Positions 1 through 8,012 of a stretch of DNA of 38,311 nt are shown piece after piece. Positions within the stretch are counted from its first letter, which is position 1. The number at the start of each line of letters is the position of its first letter. Both the position numbers and the translations under genes were made by a program. Under the pieces are notes generated by a model. That model was not told the origin of the DNA, did no database searches, and saw nothing but the letters and a program-made list of their open reading frames with translations. Origin of the DNA: Chloroflexota bacterium (lineage in GTDB: Bacteria > Chloroflexota > Dehalococcoidia > UBA2979); assembly GCA_027592645.1 (NCBI GenBank), contig JAQCKI010000001.1, forward strand, positions 1 through 38,311. The letters run 5' to 3'.

Positions 1-650
1 TCGGGCGGGTGCTGCTGCCACGCCTGCTCGCCGAGGGCTACGCCGTGCGCGCGCTGGTACGCCGGCCCGATGCCGTGCTCCCCGCGGGCGTCGAGGCGGC
101 ACCCGGCGACCTCGCAACCGGCGTGGGGCTCGCCGCTGCCGTCGATGGTGTGGGGCACATCGTCCACCTCGCATCCGGCTCCGCCGGCGGTGACACCGAG
201 GCGATCGACATCGCTGGCACCGCCGCGCTGATCGAGGCCGCGCGCGCAGCCGGGTCGCCGCACCTGCTCTACCTGTCGATCGTCGGCGTCGAGCGGGTGC
301 CGTTCCCGTACTACGCGGTGAAGGTGCGCGTCGAAGCGTTGCTCGCCGCCTCCGGCCTGCCATGGACGTCGCTCCGAACGACCCAGTGCCACGAACTGAT
401 CGAAGAGTGGGCGGCGGCGGCGCGCCCTGTGTTCGGCACCGGCGTCTCCTTCCAGCCCGTCGCGACCTCGGACGTCTCGGACGAGGTCGTGCGGCTGCTC
501 CGCGGCGGCGCGGCGAACGCCGTCCTGGAGTACGGCGGGCCCGAGGTGCTGACCTCCGAGGTGATCGCCTCGACGTTCGCGGAGGCCACCGGCGGGGCGC
601 CATTCGAGGTGGTTGAGCCGCGCGCCGGCGGCCCGGGGGCGGCCTGCTGA
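1..650 (+). CDS. Atypical SDR / NmrA-like NAD(P)-binding protein, 5' truncated by window edge
   Basis: The reading frame is open to the left edge, so the true start lies outside the window. The visible part begins in the first beta-alpha unit of a Rossmann fold (GRVLLPRLLAEGYAVRALVR), immediately after where the glycine-rich nucleotide-binding loop should be. It continues with a DL..... VDGVGHIVHLAS segment and a YYAVKVRVEALLAASGLPWT segment, in which Tyr and Lys sit as Y-x3-K. These features are typical of extended/atypical SDRs such as the NAD(P)H-binding NmrA and complex I NDUFA9-like families. The substrate cannot be inferred. About 214 residues are visible, of an expected 240-290. A gap of 129 bases follows before the next gene, with no clear terminator. 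Confidence 0.8.
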   Translation, partial: GRVLLPRLLAEGYAVRALVRRPDAVLPAGVEAAPGDLATGVGLAAAVDGVGHIVHLASGSAGGDTEAIDIAGTAALIEAARAAGSPHLLYLSIVGVERVPFPYYAVKVRVEALLAASGLPWTSLRTTQCHELIEEWAAAARPVFGTGVSFQPVATSDVSDEVVRLLRGGAANAVLEYGGPEVLTSEVIASTFAEATGGAPFEVVEPRAGGPGAAC

Positions 651-779
651 CGCCGGAGCGCCGGCAGGGTCGCGTCACGTGGCGGCAGTACCTGGCGGCT
701 CGTACCTGACCGGCGAGGGGGTCGGCGGGGGCCTCGATGCTAGGATTCGAAGAGTGCGCTGGAACGGGAAGAGGCATTG

Positions 780-3278
780 ATGCCCGGATTACGCGACTCT
801 CACCGGCTCTCGCCGGATCAGGTGACCGCACTCTGCGACCCCGACTGGCTGGGCTTCGACGACACGAACGAACTGGCCACGCTGGAGGCCGTGTTCGGCC
901 AGGAACGCGCCGTCCGCGCGATTGAGTTCGCCCTGGGGATGTCCGCACCGGGCTACAACCTGTACGCCGCCGGGCCGGATGGCTACGGCAAGTCGACGAT
1001 CGTGGAACTGTTCCTCCGCCGCCGTGCAGCCAGCCGCCCCGCACCCATGGACTGGGTCTACGTCTACAACTTCCAGGATCCCGACCACCCGGCGGCGATC
1101 TCCCTGCCGCCGGGACAGGGCCACCCGTTCGCCGAGGCCGTGAAACACGCCGTGGAGGCCGGCACCCGCGAGATCACGGCCGCCTTTGACTCCGACTCGT
1201 ACGTCCGAGAGCGCCAGCAACTGGTCGACGAGGTAGAAGCGCGACGCACCGAGATTTTCGAGGCGCTGCAGGTCCAGGCGCAGGAGGTGAACTTCGCGCT
1301 GCAGTTCGGGCCGGCCGGGATCAGGTCCGCACCGCTGATCGACGGGAAGCCCGCGACCGAAGAGCAGTTCGCTGCCCTGCCTGATGACGAGAAGGCGCAG
1401 GCTCAGGAACGTCGCCGCATCCTGGAGGTCAACCTGCAGGAAGCACTGCTCCGCGCCCGTGCGCTGGAGCGCGAGGCGCAGGAGCAGGCCGACGGCCTCG
1501 ACCTGCGCGTCGCCGCCTACGCCATTAGCGACCTGTTCGAGGCGCTACTGAGGCAGTACGGCGCGGATCAGGAGATCCAGCAGTACCTGGAGACGATCCG
1601 CGACGACATCGCGCGCAATCGCAACGAGTTCCGCACTGAGCAGCAACAGACCTCGCCGATTCCGGGCATGGGCGGCCCGCCGCCCCTTCAACTGCACCGC
1701 TACGAGGTCAATGTGGTGATCGCGAATGACCCACAGCACGGCGCGCCGGTCGTCTTCGAGCGGAACCCCACCTACTACAACCTCATCGGGCGGATTGAGT
1801 ACCAGGGCCAGTTCGGCACCATGGTCACCAATCACACGCTGATCCGCGCTGGTTCGCTGGCGCAGGCCAACGGCGGCTACCTGATCCTGCGGATCCGCGA
1901 CTTGCTCAACAACGGCATCTCGCTGGAGGCGCTGAAGCGGTCGCTCTCCAGCCGGCAGGTGGCGATCGAGAACCTCTCGGACGCCTACCCGCTGGTTCCC
2001 ACCACGGCGCTGCGCCCGGAACCGATCCCGCTCTCGGTCAAGGTCGTGATCATCGGCGACTCGTACCTGTACAGCCTCCTCTACCGGCATGACCCGGACT
2101 TCCGTGAGCACTTCAAGGTGAAAGCGGACTTCGAGGTGGACTACCCGCGCACAGCGGAGAACACCCGAGGCCTGGCGAGCGTGATCAACGCGGAGATCCA
2201 GCGCGGTGGCCTGCGTCCCTTCACCCGCGACGCCGTGAGCCGGCTGATCGAGCACTCATCGCGCATGGTGCAGGATCGCCGGCGGCTCTCCGCGAACATG
2301 TCCGTCTTCCTGGACCTCGTGCGCCAGGCCGACTACTGGGCCACGATGGCCGGCGTCGCCACCGTCGACGACCAGCACGTCGTGGAGGCGCTGGAACAGC
2401 GGACGTTCCGCTCCGGCCTGATCGCTGACCGGATTATGTCTGCGATGGAGGACGGCACGATTCGCGTCGAGACGCAGGGCACCCGCGTCGGGGAGATCAA
2501 CGCGCTCTCCGTGTACGACCTCGGCGATATCTCGTTCGGCCGCCCATCGCGCGTGACCTGCGTGGTCTCCGCCGGGCGCGGCACCATCGTGATGGTGGAG
2601 CGCGAGAGTGAGATGGCGGGGCGAATCCACAACAAGGGCTTCTTGATCCTGCGCGGCTTTCTCACCCACCGCTTCGGACAGGATCGCGCGGCCGCGCTGC
2701 ACGCCAGCCTCACCTTCGAGCAGTTGTATGGGGACATCGATGGCGACTCCGCCTCGTCGACGGAACTGTACGTGCTGCTCTCCGCGCTCTCGGAGCAGCC
2801 GGTCGCACAGCACATCGCCGTGACCGGCTCTGTCGATCAGTTGGGCCGCGTCCAGCCGATCGGCGGCGTGACCGACAAGATCGAGGGCTACTACGACCTC
2901 TGCCGGGCGCGCGGGCTGGACGGCACGCAAGGCGTGATGATCCCTCGCACGAACGTGGCGGGCGTGATCTTGCGGCCGGACGTCGCGCAGGCCGTGGCGG
3001 ACGGGCAGTTCCACGTCTGGGCGATCGACACCGTCGAGGAGGGCATCGAGATCCTCACCGGCATTCCGGCCGGGGACGCGCGCGGCGCGGACCGCCGCTT
3101 CCCGGAGGGCACGATCTACCGGCTGGTGGAGGATCGCCTGGCTGCCTTCGCGGCGTCGCAGGCACCGGCAGCGGGTGGCACGCCCGATCACCACGTGCCT
3201 ATGCCACCGCAGGGCCCGTACCCGACACCTCCGGGCATCCCACCGAGCCCCCCGCCCGACCCGCCGGTGATCGTCTAA
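780..3278 (+). CDS. LonB-type ATP-dependent protease (AAA_32 / Lon C-terminal family)
   Basis: A cytoplasmic ATP-dependent serine protease of the Lon-related family with an AAA_32-type ATPase region, 832 residues. The ATPase begins early: Walker A is GPDGYGKST at residues 65-73. A long charged helical segment follows (about 130-250). The C-terminal protease domain has the Ser/Lys dyad: DGDSAS with Ser657 and GGVTDKIEG with Lys700. The 43-residue spacing equals that of E. coli Lon (Ser679/Lys722). The tail (last ~30 residues) is very proline-rich. I chose ATG 780 over the adjacent TTG at 777 because GAAGAGG lies just upstream at good spacing. It abuts the next gene directly (TAA then ATG), so the two are probably co-transcribed. 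In the usual Walker B position (ANGGYLILRIRDLL) I do not see an acidic residue right after LIL. Confidence 0.93.
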   Translation: MPGLRDSHRLSPDQVTALCDPDWLGFDDTNELATLEAVFGQERAVRAIEFALGMSAPGYNLYAAGPDGYGKSTIVELFLRRRAASRPAPMDWVYVYNFQDPDHPAAISLPPGQGHPFAEAVKHAVEAGTREITAAFDSDSYVRERQQLVDEVEARRTEIFEALQVQAQEVNFALQFGPAGIRSAPLIDGKPATEEQFAALPDDEKAQAQERRRILEVNLQEALLRARALEREAQEQADGLDLRVAAYAISDLFEALLRQYGADQEIQQYLETIRDDIARNRNEFRTEQQQTSPIPGMGGPPPLQLHRYEVNVVIANDPQHGAPVVFERNPTYYNLIGRIEYQGQFGTMVTNHTLIRAGSLAQANGGYLILRIRDLLNNGISLEALKRSLSSRQVAIENLSDAYPLVPTTALRPEPIPLSVKVVIIGDSYLYSLLYRHDPDFREHFKVKADFEVDYPRTAENTRGLASVINAEIQRGGLRPFTRDAVSRLIEHSSRMVQDRRRLSANMSVFLDLVRQADYWATMAGVATVDDQHVVEALEQRTFRSGLIADRIMSAMEDGTIRVETQGTRVGEINALSVYDLGDISFGRPSRVTCVVSAGRGTIVMVERESEMAGRIHNKGFLILRGFLTHRFGQDRAAALHASLTFEQLYGDIDGDSASSTELYVLLSALSEQPVAQHIAVTGSVDQLGRVQPIGGVTDKIEGYYDLCRARGLDGTQGVMIPRTNVAGVILRPDVAQAVADGQFHVWAIDTVEEGIEILTGIPAGDARGADRRFPEGTIYRLVEDRLAAFAASQAPAAGGTPDHHVPMPPQGPYPTPPGIPPSPPPDPPVIV

Positions 3279-4574
3279 ATGTCGGAGGCGGCCGCTCCGC
3301 CCGGACTTGATCGCAAGATCGGCCTGATCGCCGCATCGCTCTCCGGCATTGGGATCGTCCTAGGCGCCGGTATCTACGTCCTGGTGGGCGAAGCGGCGGG
3401 GCTCGCCGGGAACGGCCTGTGGGCCGCGTTCGCGTTGGGCGCGGTGCTGGCAAGCGCCACCGGCCTTTCGTACGCAGAACTGACATCACTCTTCCCGGAA
3501 GCCGGTGCGGCCGCCGCCTACGCGGAGGAGGCGTTTGGCGCGCGCACCGGGTTCCTTGCCGGGTGGATGGATATCTGTGTGAACTTCATCGCTGCGCCGG
3601 CGGTGGCACTGGGCTTCGGCAATTACTTCGCGAGTCTCACCGGCCTGCACTCGCAGGTCGGCGCGATCGCCGCGATCCTCATCTGCGCCGGCATCGTGCT
3701 CGCCGGCGTCACCCAGACCATGGGACTCGCCTCCGTGTTCGCGGTGATCGAGGCGGCCGGGCTAGCCCTGGTCATCGCCATCGGCCTCCCGTACCTGGGA
3801 GACGTACCGCTGGTGGAGATGCACAACGGCTGGAGCGGCATGCTCGGCGCGGCGGCGCTCGTCTTTTTCGCCTACGAGGGGTTCGAGGAGATCGCCACGC
3901 TCTCCGAGGAGGTCATCGATCCCACGCGGAACATCCCGCGCGCGTTCCTGATCGCGATCGGCGCGACCAGCGCGCTCTACGTGCTGGTCGCGGCCGTCGC
4001 CGTCTCGGTCGTGCCGTGGGAGACGCTCGCCGACTCCGGGGCGCCGCTGGCGCTGGTCGCAGAGGTCGCCGCCAACGACCGCGTGGCGGACGGGCTCTCG
4101 GTGCTCGCGCTCTTCGCCACCTTCAATACGGTGCTGCTGGTACTGGCGACCGGCGCCCGGGCGATGTACGGCATGGCCCAGCGGAACCTGCTGCCGCGGG
4201 TCGTCGGACGCATCTCGCGGACGCGCCGCATTCCGTGGGTCGCACTGACGATTGCGACCTCGGTGTCACTCGCATTCGCCGCCACGGGCGACATCGGGTA
4301 CATCGCGCAGGTCACGAACTTCGCGGTCTTTGCCCTGTTCATCTCCGTCAACGGCTCGCTGATCCGACTGCGTTTCACACGCCCGGACCTCGAGCGGCCG
4401 TTCCGGACGCCGGGCTCCCTGATGAACGTCCCGTTGATCCCGGTCGTCGGGTTGCTGGGAGCCGTCGTGCTCTCGTTCTCGATGAGCCGCGAGGCGTTTC
4501 TCACGGGTGTGATCGCGCTGGCGTTCGGGGTGGGGTTGTCGTTCGTAATGCTGCGCCCGCGAGCGGCGCGGTGA
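3279..4574 (+). CDS. APC-family amino acid permease
   Basis: An integral membrane amino-acid/cation transporter of the APC superfamily, 431 residues, the usual length for the family, with about 12 hydrophobic segments. The first helix holds the unwound substrate-binding motif GAGIYVLVG near residues 28-36, and helix 2 carries SYAELTSLFPEAGAAAAYAEE, the conserved region after it. The C-terminal part contains the typical RRIPWVAL loop and LERPFRTPG motif before the last two helices. The ATG follows the preceding protease stop without a gap, and the 3' end overlaps the next gene by GTGA, so the three genes form a translationally coupled unit. The substrate is not predictable from sequence alone; cationic or broad-range amino acids are usual for this subgroup. 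Confidence 0.92.
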   Translation: MSEAAAPPGLDRKIGLIAASLSGIGIVLGAGIYVLVGEAAGLAGNGLWAAFALGAVLASATGLSYAELTSLFPEAGAAAAYAEEAFGARTGFLAGWMDICVNFIAAPAVALGFGNYFASLTGLHSQVGAIAAILICAGIVLAGVTQTMGLASVFAVIEAAGLALVIAIGLPYLGDVPLVEMHNGWSGMLGAAALVFFAYEGFEEIATLSEEVIDPTRNIPRAFLIAIGATSALYVLVAAVAVSVVPWETLADSGAPLALVAEVAANDRVADGLSVLALFATFNTVLLVLATGARAMYGMAQRNLLPRVVGRISRTRRIPWVALTIATSVSLAFAATGDIGYIAQVTNFAVFALFISVNGSLIRLRFTRPDLERPFRTPGSLMNVPLIPVVGLLGAVVLSFSMSREAFLTGVIALAFGVGLSFVMLRPRAAR

Positions 4575-5125
4575 GCGACCCGCGTCCGATCCTCACCGTG
4601 GACATGGACGGCGTCTTCTGCGAGCCGTTCTTCGGGAAGAACCTAGGCATCCATCGCACGTTCCTGGATCCTGACGCGCCCCCACCGTTGGCCGATGTAC
4701 CGCCTCGGTGGCTCGGCACGCCGCTCGATCACCTGCGATTCAACGCCCGCCGGCCGCTCCCCGGCGCGCGCGAGGCGCTGACGCGGCTCCGCGACGTGCG
4801 ACGGCTGGTCGTACTCACCGGCCGGCGCACCCACCCGGGCTGGTGGCTGCGCGTGCACGGCTTCGCGGGCCTGTTCGACGAGGTGCGCGTCAACGACGGC
4901 CCGCTGAAGAGCCCCCACTTCAAACTCGAGGCAATCGCAGCCCTCGGCAGCACCGAGCACGTGGACGACGACCCGCGGACGGCGCAGCTGCTCGCCGAGC
5001 GCTCGGGCGTGCGCGTATTCCTCCGCGACTGGCCGCGTAACCGCGACCTGCCCTACCACCCCCGGGTGGAGCGGGTGCGCGATCTCGCAGACCTTGCGGA
5101 TCGACTCGGTACGCCGCAGAAGTAG
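4571..5125 (+). CDS. HAD-superfamily phosphatase-like hydrolase
   Basis: A 184-residue haloacid-dehalogenase-like hydrolase, probably a cytoplasmic phosphatase. All four HAD motifs are visible: motif I DMDGV (nucleophile Asp11, acid/base Asp13), motif II VLTGR, motif III lysine in PLKSPHFKLEA, and motif IV HVDDDPRTA. A short cap segment rich in Pro follows motif I (DPDAPPPLADVPPRW). The frame stays open far upstream inside the permease gene, but that is a shadow of the permease. The GTG at 4571 overlaps the permease stop in a GTGA tetranucleotide and places motif I ten residues from the N-terminus, as expected. Substrate unknown. It resembles 5' nucleotidase, deoxy (NT5C-type) or polynucleotide-kinase-phosphatase-like small HADs. 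Confidence 0.85.
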   Translation: MSDPRPILTVDMDGVFCEPFFGKNLGIHRTFLDPDAPPPLADVPPRWLGTPLDHLRFNARRPLPGAREALTRLRDVRRLVVLTGRRTHPGWWLRVHGFAGLFDEVRVNDGPLKSPHFKLEAIAALGSTEHVDDDPRTAQLLAERSGVRVFLRDWPRNRDLPYHPRVERVRDLADLADRLGTPQK

Positions 5126-5202
5126 GCATACAAACCCTCCCGTGTACGTCAATCTCGGCATAACATGCGCCATCTACCCGACGGGCGAAGAACGGGGCGC
5201 GG

Positions 5203-6501
5203 TTGGCTACGCACACGCCAGTGCCATCCTCCGAGGATGACGAGGTCCAGGACGGCCCTCGCCCGGGCATGTTCGCGTCCCTGGCGTACCCCGCTTACCG
5301 CCTGCTCTGGGCCGGGCAGGCCTCGCACGCCTTCGGCATCTGGATGGAGCAAATCGCCCGGCCGTGGCTGGTGCTGGAGATCACCGGCGACAACGCCGCG
5401 CACGTGGGTGGCGTCGTCGCCATGCGGACGCTGCCGCAACTGATCTTCGGGCTGTGGGCCGGGGTGATCGCAGACTGGTTCGACCGCAAGACGATCCTGG
5501 TGCTGACCAAGGGCGCCGCCCTGCTCCTGAACCTGGCGTTCGCGATCATCCTGCTCAGCGGGAACATGACGCTGGGCCTGATCTACCTGATGGCCTTCCT
5601 CCGGGGCTCCTCGATGGCTTTCGACCAGCCGGCCCGGCAGACGCTGATCGCCTCCATCGTGCCGCCGCAGATTCTGACCAACGCGGTGGCGCTGATGTCC
5701 TCCACCCAGAACATCATGCGCATGCTGGGCGTGGTGGCCGCCGGTGCGACGATCGCAGCGCTCGGGGTCAACGGTGCGTTCGTCGTGATCGTCTTCATGG
5801 CGCTGTTCGCGTTCATCCCCACCGCCATGCTGGACGTGCCCCGCAACTCCAGCCACAAGGGCCAGCGCGGCCTGGGCGCCATGTCCGGCGGGATGATGGA
5901 GGGCTTCCGGTACGCGGTCAGCAACCCGGTCGTCCTCGGCGTGTTGATTATGTCGCTGTCGTTCTACACGTTCGCGATGTCGTGGTCGCAGGTGTACGCG
6001 CCGATCTTCGCCCGTCAGGTGATGGACATCGGCGCGCTCGGCTTCAGCATGATCGTCGCGACCAGCGCCATCGGAGCGCTCGCCGGGACGCTGCTGATCG
6101 CGTCGCGCTACCCGAAGCGGCTCGGGCTGATCTTGCCGCTCTCGGTCATCGGCATGGGCATCGCGCTGTCCTCGTTCGCACTCGCGAGTTACCTGCCACG
6201 CCCGATGGGCCTGATCATCCCGTTCGCGATCCTGCCGTTCGTCGGCATCATGCAGACGGCGTACTTCTCGCTCTCGAACGCCACCATGCTCACCGCGGCA
6301 CCACCGGAGTTACGCGGCCGCGTGATCTCGCTGCTGTCCCTGGATCGGGCAATGGTGTCGGCTGGGGCCTCGCTCGGTGGACTGCTGGCCGCCGCACAGG
6401 GCGCGCAGATGGCGCAACTGATCTACGGTCTGCTGGTCACCATCGCCGGGGTGGTCGTCATCTTCACGCTGAAGGATCTGCGGCGCTACCGAGCGCCCTG
6501 A
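5203..6501 (+). CDS. MFS transporter (MFS_3 / EntS-like exporter)
   Basis: A 12-helix major facilitator, about 432 residues, in the family of enterobactin exporter EntS and related drug/siderophore efflux proteins. The N-terminal signature FASLAYPAYRLLWAGQ and the loop between helices 2 and 3, GVIADWFDRKTIL, match the MFS A-motif (G-x3-D-x-x-x-R-K). Later segments FLRGSSMAFDQPARQTLIAS and PPELRGRVISLLSLDRAM are typical of this branch. The start is uncertain: TTG 5203 gives a short acidic N-terminal extension (SSEDDEVQDG), while Met at 5269 starts right before the FASLAYPAYR motif. Neither has a strong Shine-Dalgarno. Substrate unknown. Confidence 0.88.
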   Translation: MATHTPVPSSEDDEVQDGPRPGMFASLAYPAYRLLWAGQASHAFGIWMEQIARPWLVLEITGDNAAHVGGVVAMRTLPQLIFGLWAGVIADWFDRKTILVLTKGAALLLNLAFAIILLSGNMTLGLIYLMAFLRGSSMAFDQPARQTLIASIVPPQILTNAVALMSSTQNIMRMLGVVAAGATIAALGVNGAFVVIVFMALFAFIPTAMLDVPRNSSHKGQRGLGAMSGGMMEGFRYAVSNPVVLGVLIMSLSFYTFAMSWSQVYAPIFARQVMDIGALGFSMIVATSAIGALAGTLLIASRYPKRLGLILPLSVIGMGIALSSFALASYLPRPMGLIIPFAILPFVGIMQTAYFSLSNATMLTAAPPELRGRVISLLSLDRAMVSAGASLGGLLAAAQGAQMAQLIYGLLVTIAGVVVIFTLKDLRRYRAP

Positions 6502-6538
6502 CCCGCTCGCTGCGGCTGCCCCTCGCCGTGGCGTCGTT

Positions 6539-6544
6539 TACGCT
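6539..6544 (+). promoter_or_regulatory. Candidate -10 element (TACGCT) giving a leaderless transcript
   Basis: TACGCT ends six bases before the cupredoxin ATG. If used as a -10 box it would start transcription at or next to the A of the ATG. There is no Shine-Dalgarno before this gene, which fits leaderless translation. No -35 is recognisable, so this is only a suggestion. Confidence 0.25.
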
Positions 6545-6550
6545 GGAACC

Positions 6551-7018
6551 ATGACGATCTCCTCGCCCCTCCCCGTCGCCCGAGGCCCCCGATTGCCCGG
6601 CCCGCTCTCCAGTCGGCGCGGCGCGTTGATGCTCATGCTGCTCGCGGCCGTGATCTGGGCGTTCGCGTGGGGCGCCCACGAGCATGGCGCTCCGGTGGTC
6701 AGGCCTGACCTCTCCGCCGTGGAGCCCGACCGCCGCTTCACCATCGACGCTTCCACAGGCACGCTGGACCTGGCCTCCGTGGCCGTGCTGCCCGGCGAGG
6801 TGGTGGAGTTCACGCTGGGCGGTTCCGCCGGAGCGCCGCACGCCTTCGTCCTGACCGGTGCCGAGGGCGCCGAGATGGACCAGACGGCGAACGCCGCGGG
6901 CGACACCGTGACCCGCCTGCGCGTACCGCAGGACGGCGCGGTGTCGTTCATCTGCGCGATCCCAGGGCACGAGGGGCTGCACGGCAGCCTGGTGGTCACC
7001 CCCGGTGCCACGCGATGA
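6551..7018 (+). CDS. Membrane-anchored cupredoxin (blue copper) protein with Leu at the axial position
   Basis: A 155-residue protein with one N-terminal transmembrane or uncleaved signal segment (about residues 24-41, LMLMLLAAVIWAFAW) and an extracytoplasmic cupredoxin domain (about 60-150). Predicted type 1 copper ligands are His97 (GAPHAF), Cys135 and His140 in CAIPGH. The loop after the histidine reads EGLHGSL where many cupredoxins read xGMxGxL, so the axial methionine appears replaced by Leu143. In laccases a Leu or Phe there raises the redox potential. Likely role: periplasmic or outer-face electron transfer. The stop overlaps the next gene's start (ATGA). No Shine-Dalgarno precedes ATG 6551. 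Confidence 0.85.
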   Translation: MTISSPLPVARGPRLPGPLSSRRGALMLMLLAAVIWAFAWGAHEHGAPVVRPDLSAVEPDRRFTIDASTGTLDLASVAVLPGEVVEFTLGGSAGAPHAFVLTGAEGAEMDQTANAAGDTVTRLRVPQDGAVSFICAIPGHEGLHGSLVVTPGATR

Positions 7019-7650
7019 CCTCGGACGGTACGCCGCCCCTCCAGTTCCCCGAGGAGTTCTTCCGGCGTGTGAACGCCTCGCCCGACCGCTTCTTCTATGA
7101 GCAGCCGCGATTCGTCCAGCACATCGACGACCCGACGATCGCCGCGCTCACCGGCCTGTACGGCGAGGTGATCCCACCGGGGTCGCGCGTGCTGGACCTG
7201 ATGTCCTCCTGGGTGTCGCACCTCCCGACCGACCGCGAGTACGCGCGGGTCGCCGGCCTGGGCATGAACGCCGAGGAACTGACCGCCAACAAGCAACTGA
7301 CCGAGTGGATCGTGCGCGACCTGAACGCCGACCCCACGCTGCCCTACGAGGACGAGTCGTTCGACGTGGCGCTCTGCGCGGTGTCGGTGCAGTACCTGGT
7401 CCAGCCCGTGCCGGTGTTCGCGGAGGTCGGCCGGACGCTGGCGCCGGGCGGCGTCTTCGTCGTCTCCTTCTCGCATCGGTGCTTTCCGGAGAAGGCGATC
7501 GAGGCGTGGCGGTCGCTGGCCCCGGCGGATCTGGTGCGGTTGGTCGCCACCTACTTCGGCCTCGCGGGACACTTCGGCGAACCGATCTTCGTGGACCGAT
7601 CGCCGGAGGGCGCAGACCCGCTGTGGTGCGTCGTCAGCCGGCGCGAGTAG
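7015..7650 (+). CDS. SAM-dependent methyltransferase-like protein (type 11 fold)
   Basis: A 211-residue protein with a class I methyltransferase-like fold. VIPPGSRVLDLMSSWVSHLP occupies the motif I position, LPYEDESFDVALCAVSVQYL resembles motif IV/post-I of Methyltransf_11, and EVGRTLAPGGVFVVSFSHRC matches motifs V-VI. Motif I is atypical: DLMSSW replaces the usual glycine-rich D-x-G-x-G-x-G, so SAM binding or activity may differ. This degenerate motif is common in an uncharacterised subgroup. The ATG overlaps the cupredoxin stop (ATGA), so the two are translationally coupled. Substrate unknown. Confidence 0.8.
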   Translation: MTSDGTPPLQFPEEFFRRVNASPDRFFYEQPRFVQHIDDPTIAALTGLYGEVIPPGSRVLDLMSSWVSHLPTDREYARVAGLGMNAEELTANKQLTEWIVRDLNADPTLPYEDESFDVALCAVSVQYLVQPVPVFAEVGRTLAPGGVFVVSFSHRCFPEKAIEAWRSLAPADLVRLVATYFGLAGHFGEPIFVDRSPEGADPLWCVVSRRE

Positions 7651-7720
7651 CGACGCGCGCACGCGAAAAATTTTGTGTCTCAATCCCCTTGCATCGCAAC
7701 TATGTAACGCGCTGCTGCGT

Positions 7721-7726
7721 TCTAAT
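7721..7726 (+). promoter_or_regulatory. Candidate -10 box (TCTAAT) for the small basic peptide gene
   Basis: TCTAAT differs from TATAAT at one position and lies in an unusually AT-rich stretch (7665-7726) of the 173-base gap before the 31-residue gene. An 8-bp AAAATTTT palindrome lies nearby at 7667-7674. No convincing -35 lies 16-18 bases upstream, so support is weak. Confidence 0.3.
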
Positions 7727-7823
7727 GCGTGTGAGCGAAACTAGGGCCCGGGACGCTCACCACCCATGGGTTCCGGCACGGCGCGAGGTACGCGACCGGC
7801 CGGTGTAGTCAAAGGACACATCC

Positions 7824-7919
7824 TTGGCTGCGACGAAGAAGCCTGCCGCGAAGCCCGCGGCGAAGCCGGCTGCAAAGCCGGCGGCCAAGCCGGCCGCTGC
7901 TCCCAAGAAGAAGAAGTAA
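7824..7919 (+). CDS. 31-residue histone H1-like PAAK-repeat basic peptide
   Basis: A very small gene: TTG start, then 31 codons ending in TAA. A perfect AAAGGA ribosome binding site lies at 7811-7816, seven bases before the TTG, and an in-frame TAG at 7806 excludes a longer form. The peptide begins MAATKK, continues with four PAAK repeats (residues 7-22), and ends in AAAPKKKK. This is the composition of histone H1-like and HU C-terminal tails, which bind DNA or RNA non-specifically. The codons of the repeats vary (AAG CCC GCG GCG, AAG CCG GCT GCA, AAG CCG GCG GCC), which suggests selection on protein rather than a simple DNA repeat. A strong hairpin terminator follows 29 bases after the stop, so it can be a monocistronic unit. 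Function is inferred from composition only. Confidence 0.75.
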   Translation: MAATKKPAAKPAAKPAAKPAAKPAAAPKKKK

Positions 7920-7948
7920 TTCCTCTTCTCGGCCAGAGCCGATAGATC

Positions 7949-7980
7949 GAAACCGCCCCTGGGACGCCGGGGGCGGTTTC
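7949..7980. terminator. Strong hairpin terminator between convergent genes
   Basis: An 11-bp perfect stem, GAAACCGCCCC (7949-7959) with GGGGCGGTTTC (7970-7980), and a 10-base loop. A run of A precedes and of T ends the stem, so it can work in both directions. It serves the small basic peptide (+) and the inositol-monophosphatase-family gene ending at 8013 (-). Confidence 0.85.
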
Positions 7981-8012
7981 GTGTCTACCGAAGGATTCTC
8001 GCAAGCCGCGGC

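Noticed and set aside
3419-4570. Upstream extension of the HAD gene frame inside the permease gene
   Set aside because: Low-complexity Arg-rich shadow; the HAD motif I is correctly placed from GTG 4571.
7762-7771. Palindrome ACCCATGGGT upstream of the small basic peptide
   Set aside because: A 10-bp palindrome alone is likely by chance and does not overlap a plausible promoter.
7830-7910. Tandem 12-bp DNA repeats as a satellite or slippage locus
   Set aside because: The repeats vary at third positions while the protein units stay constant, and they sit in a frame with a good ribosome site, so a coding repeat explains them better.
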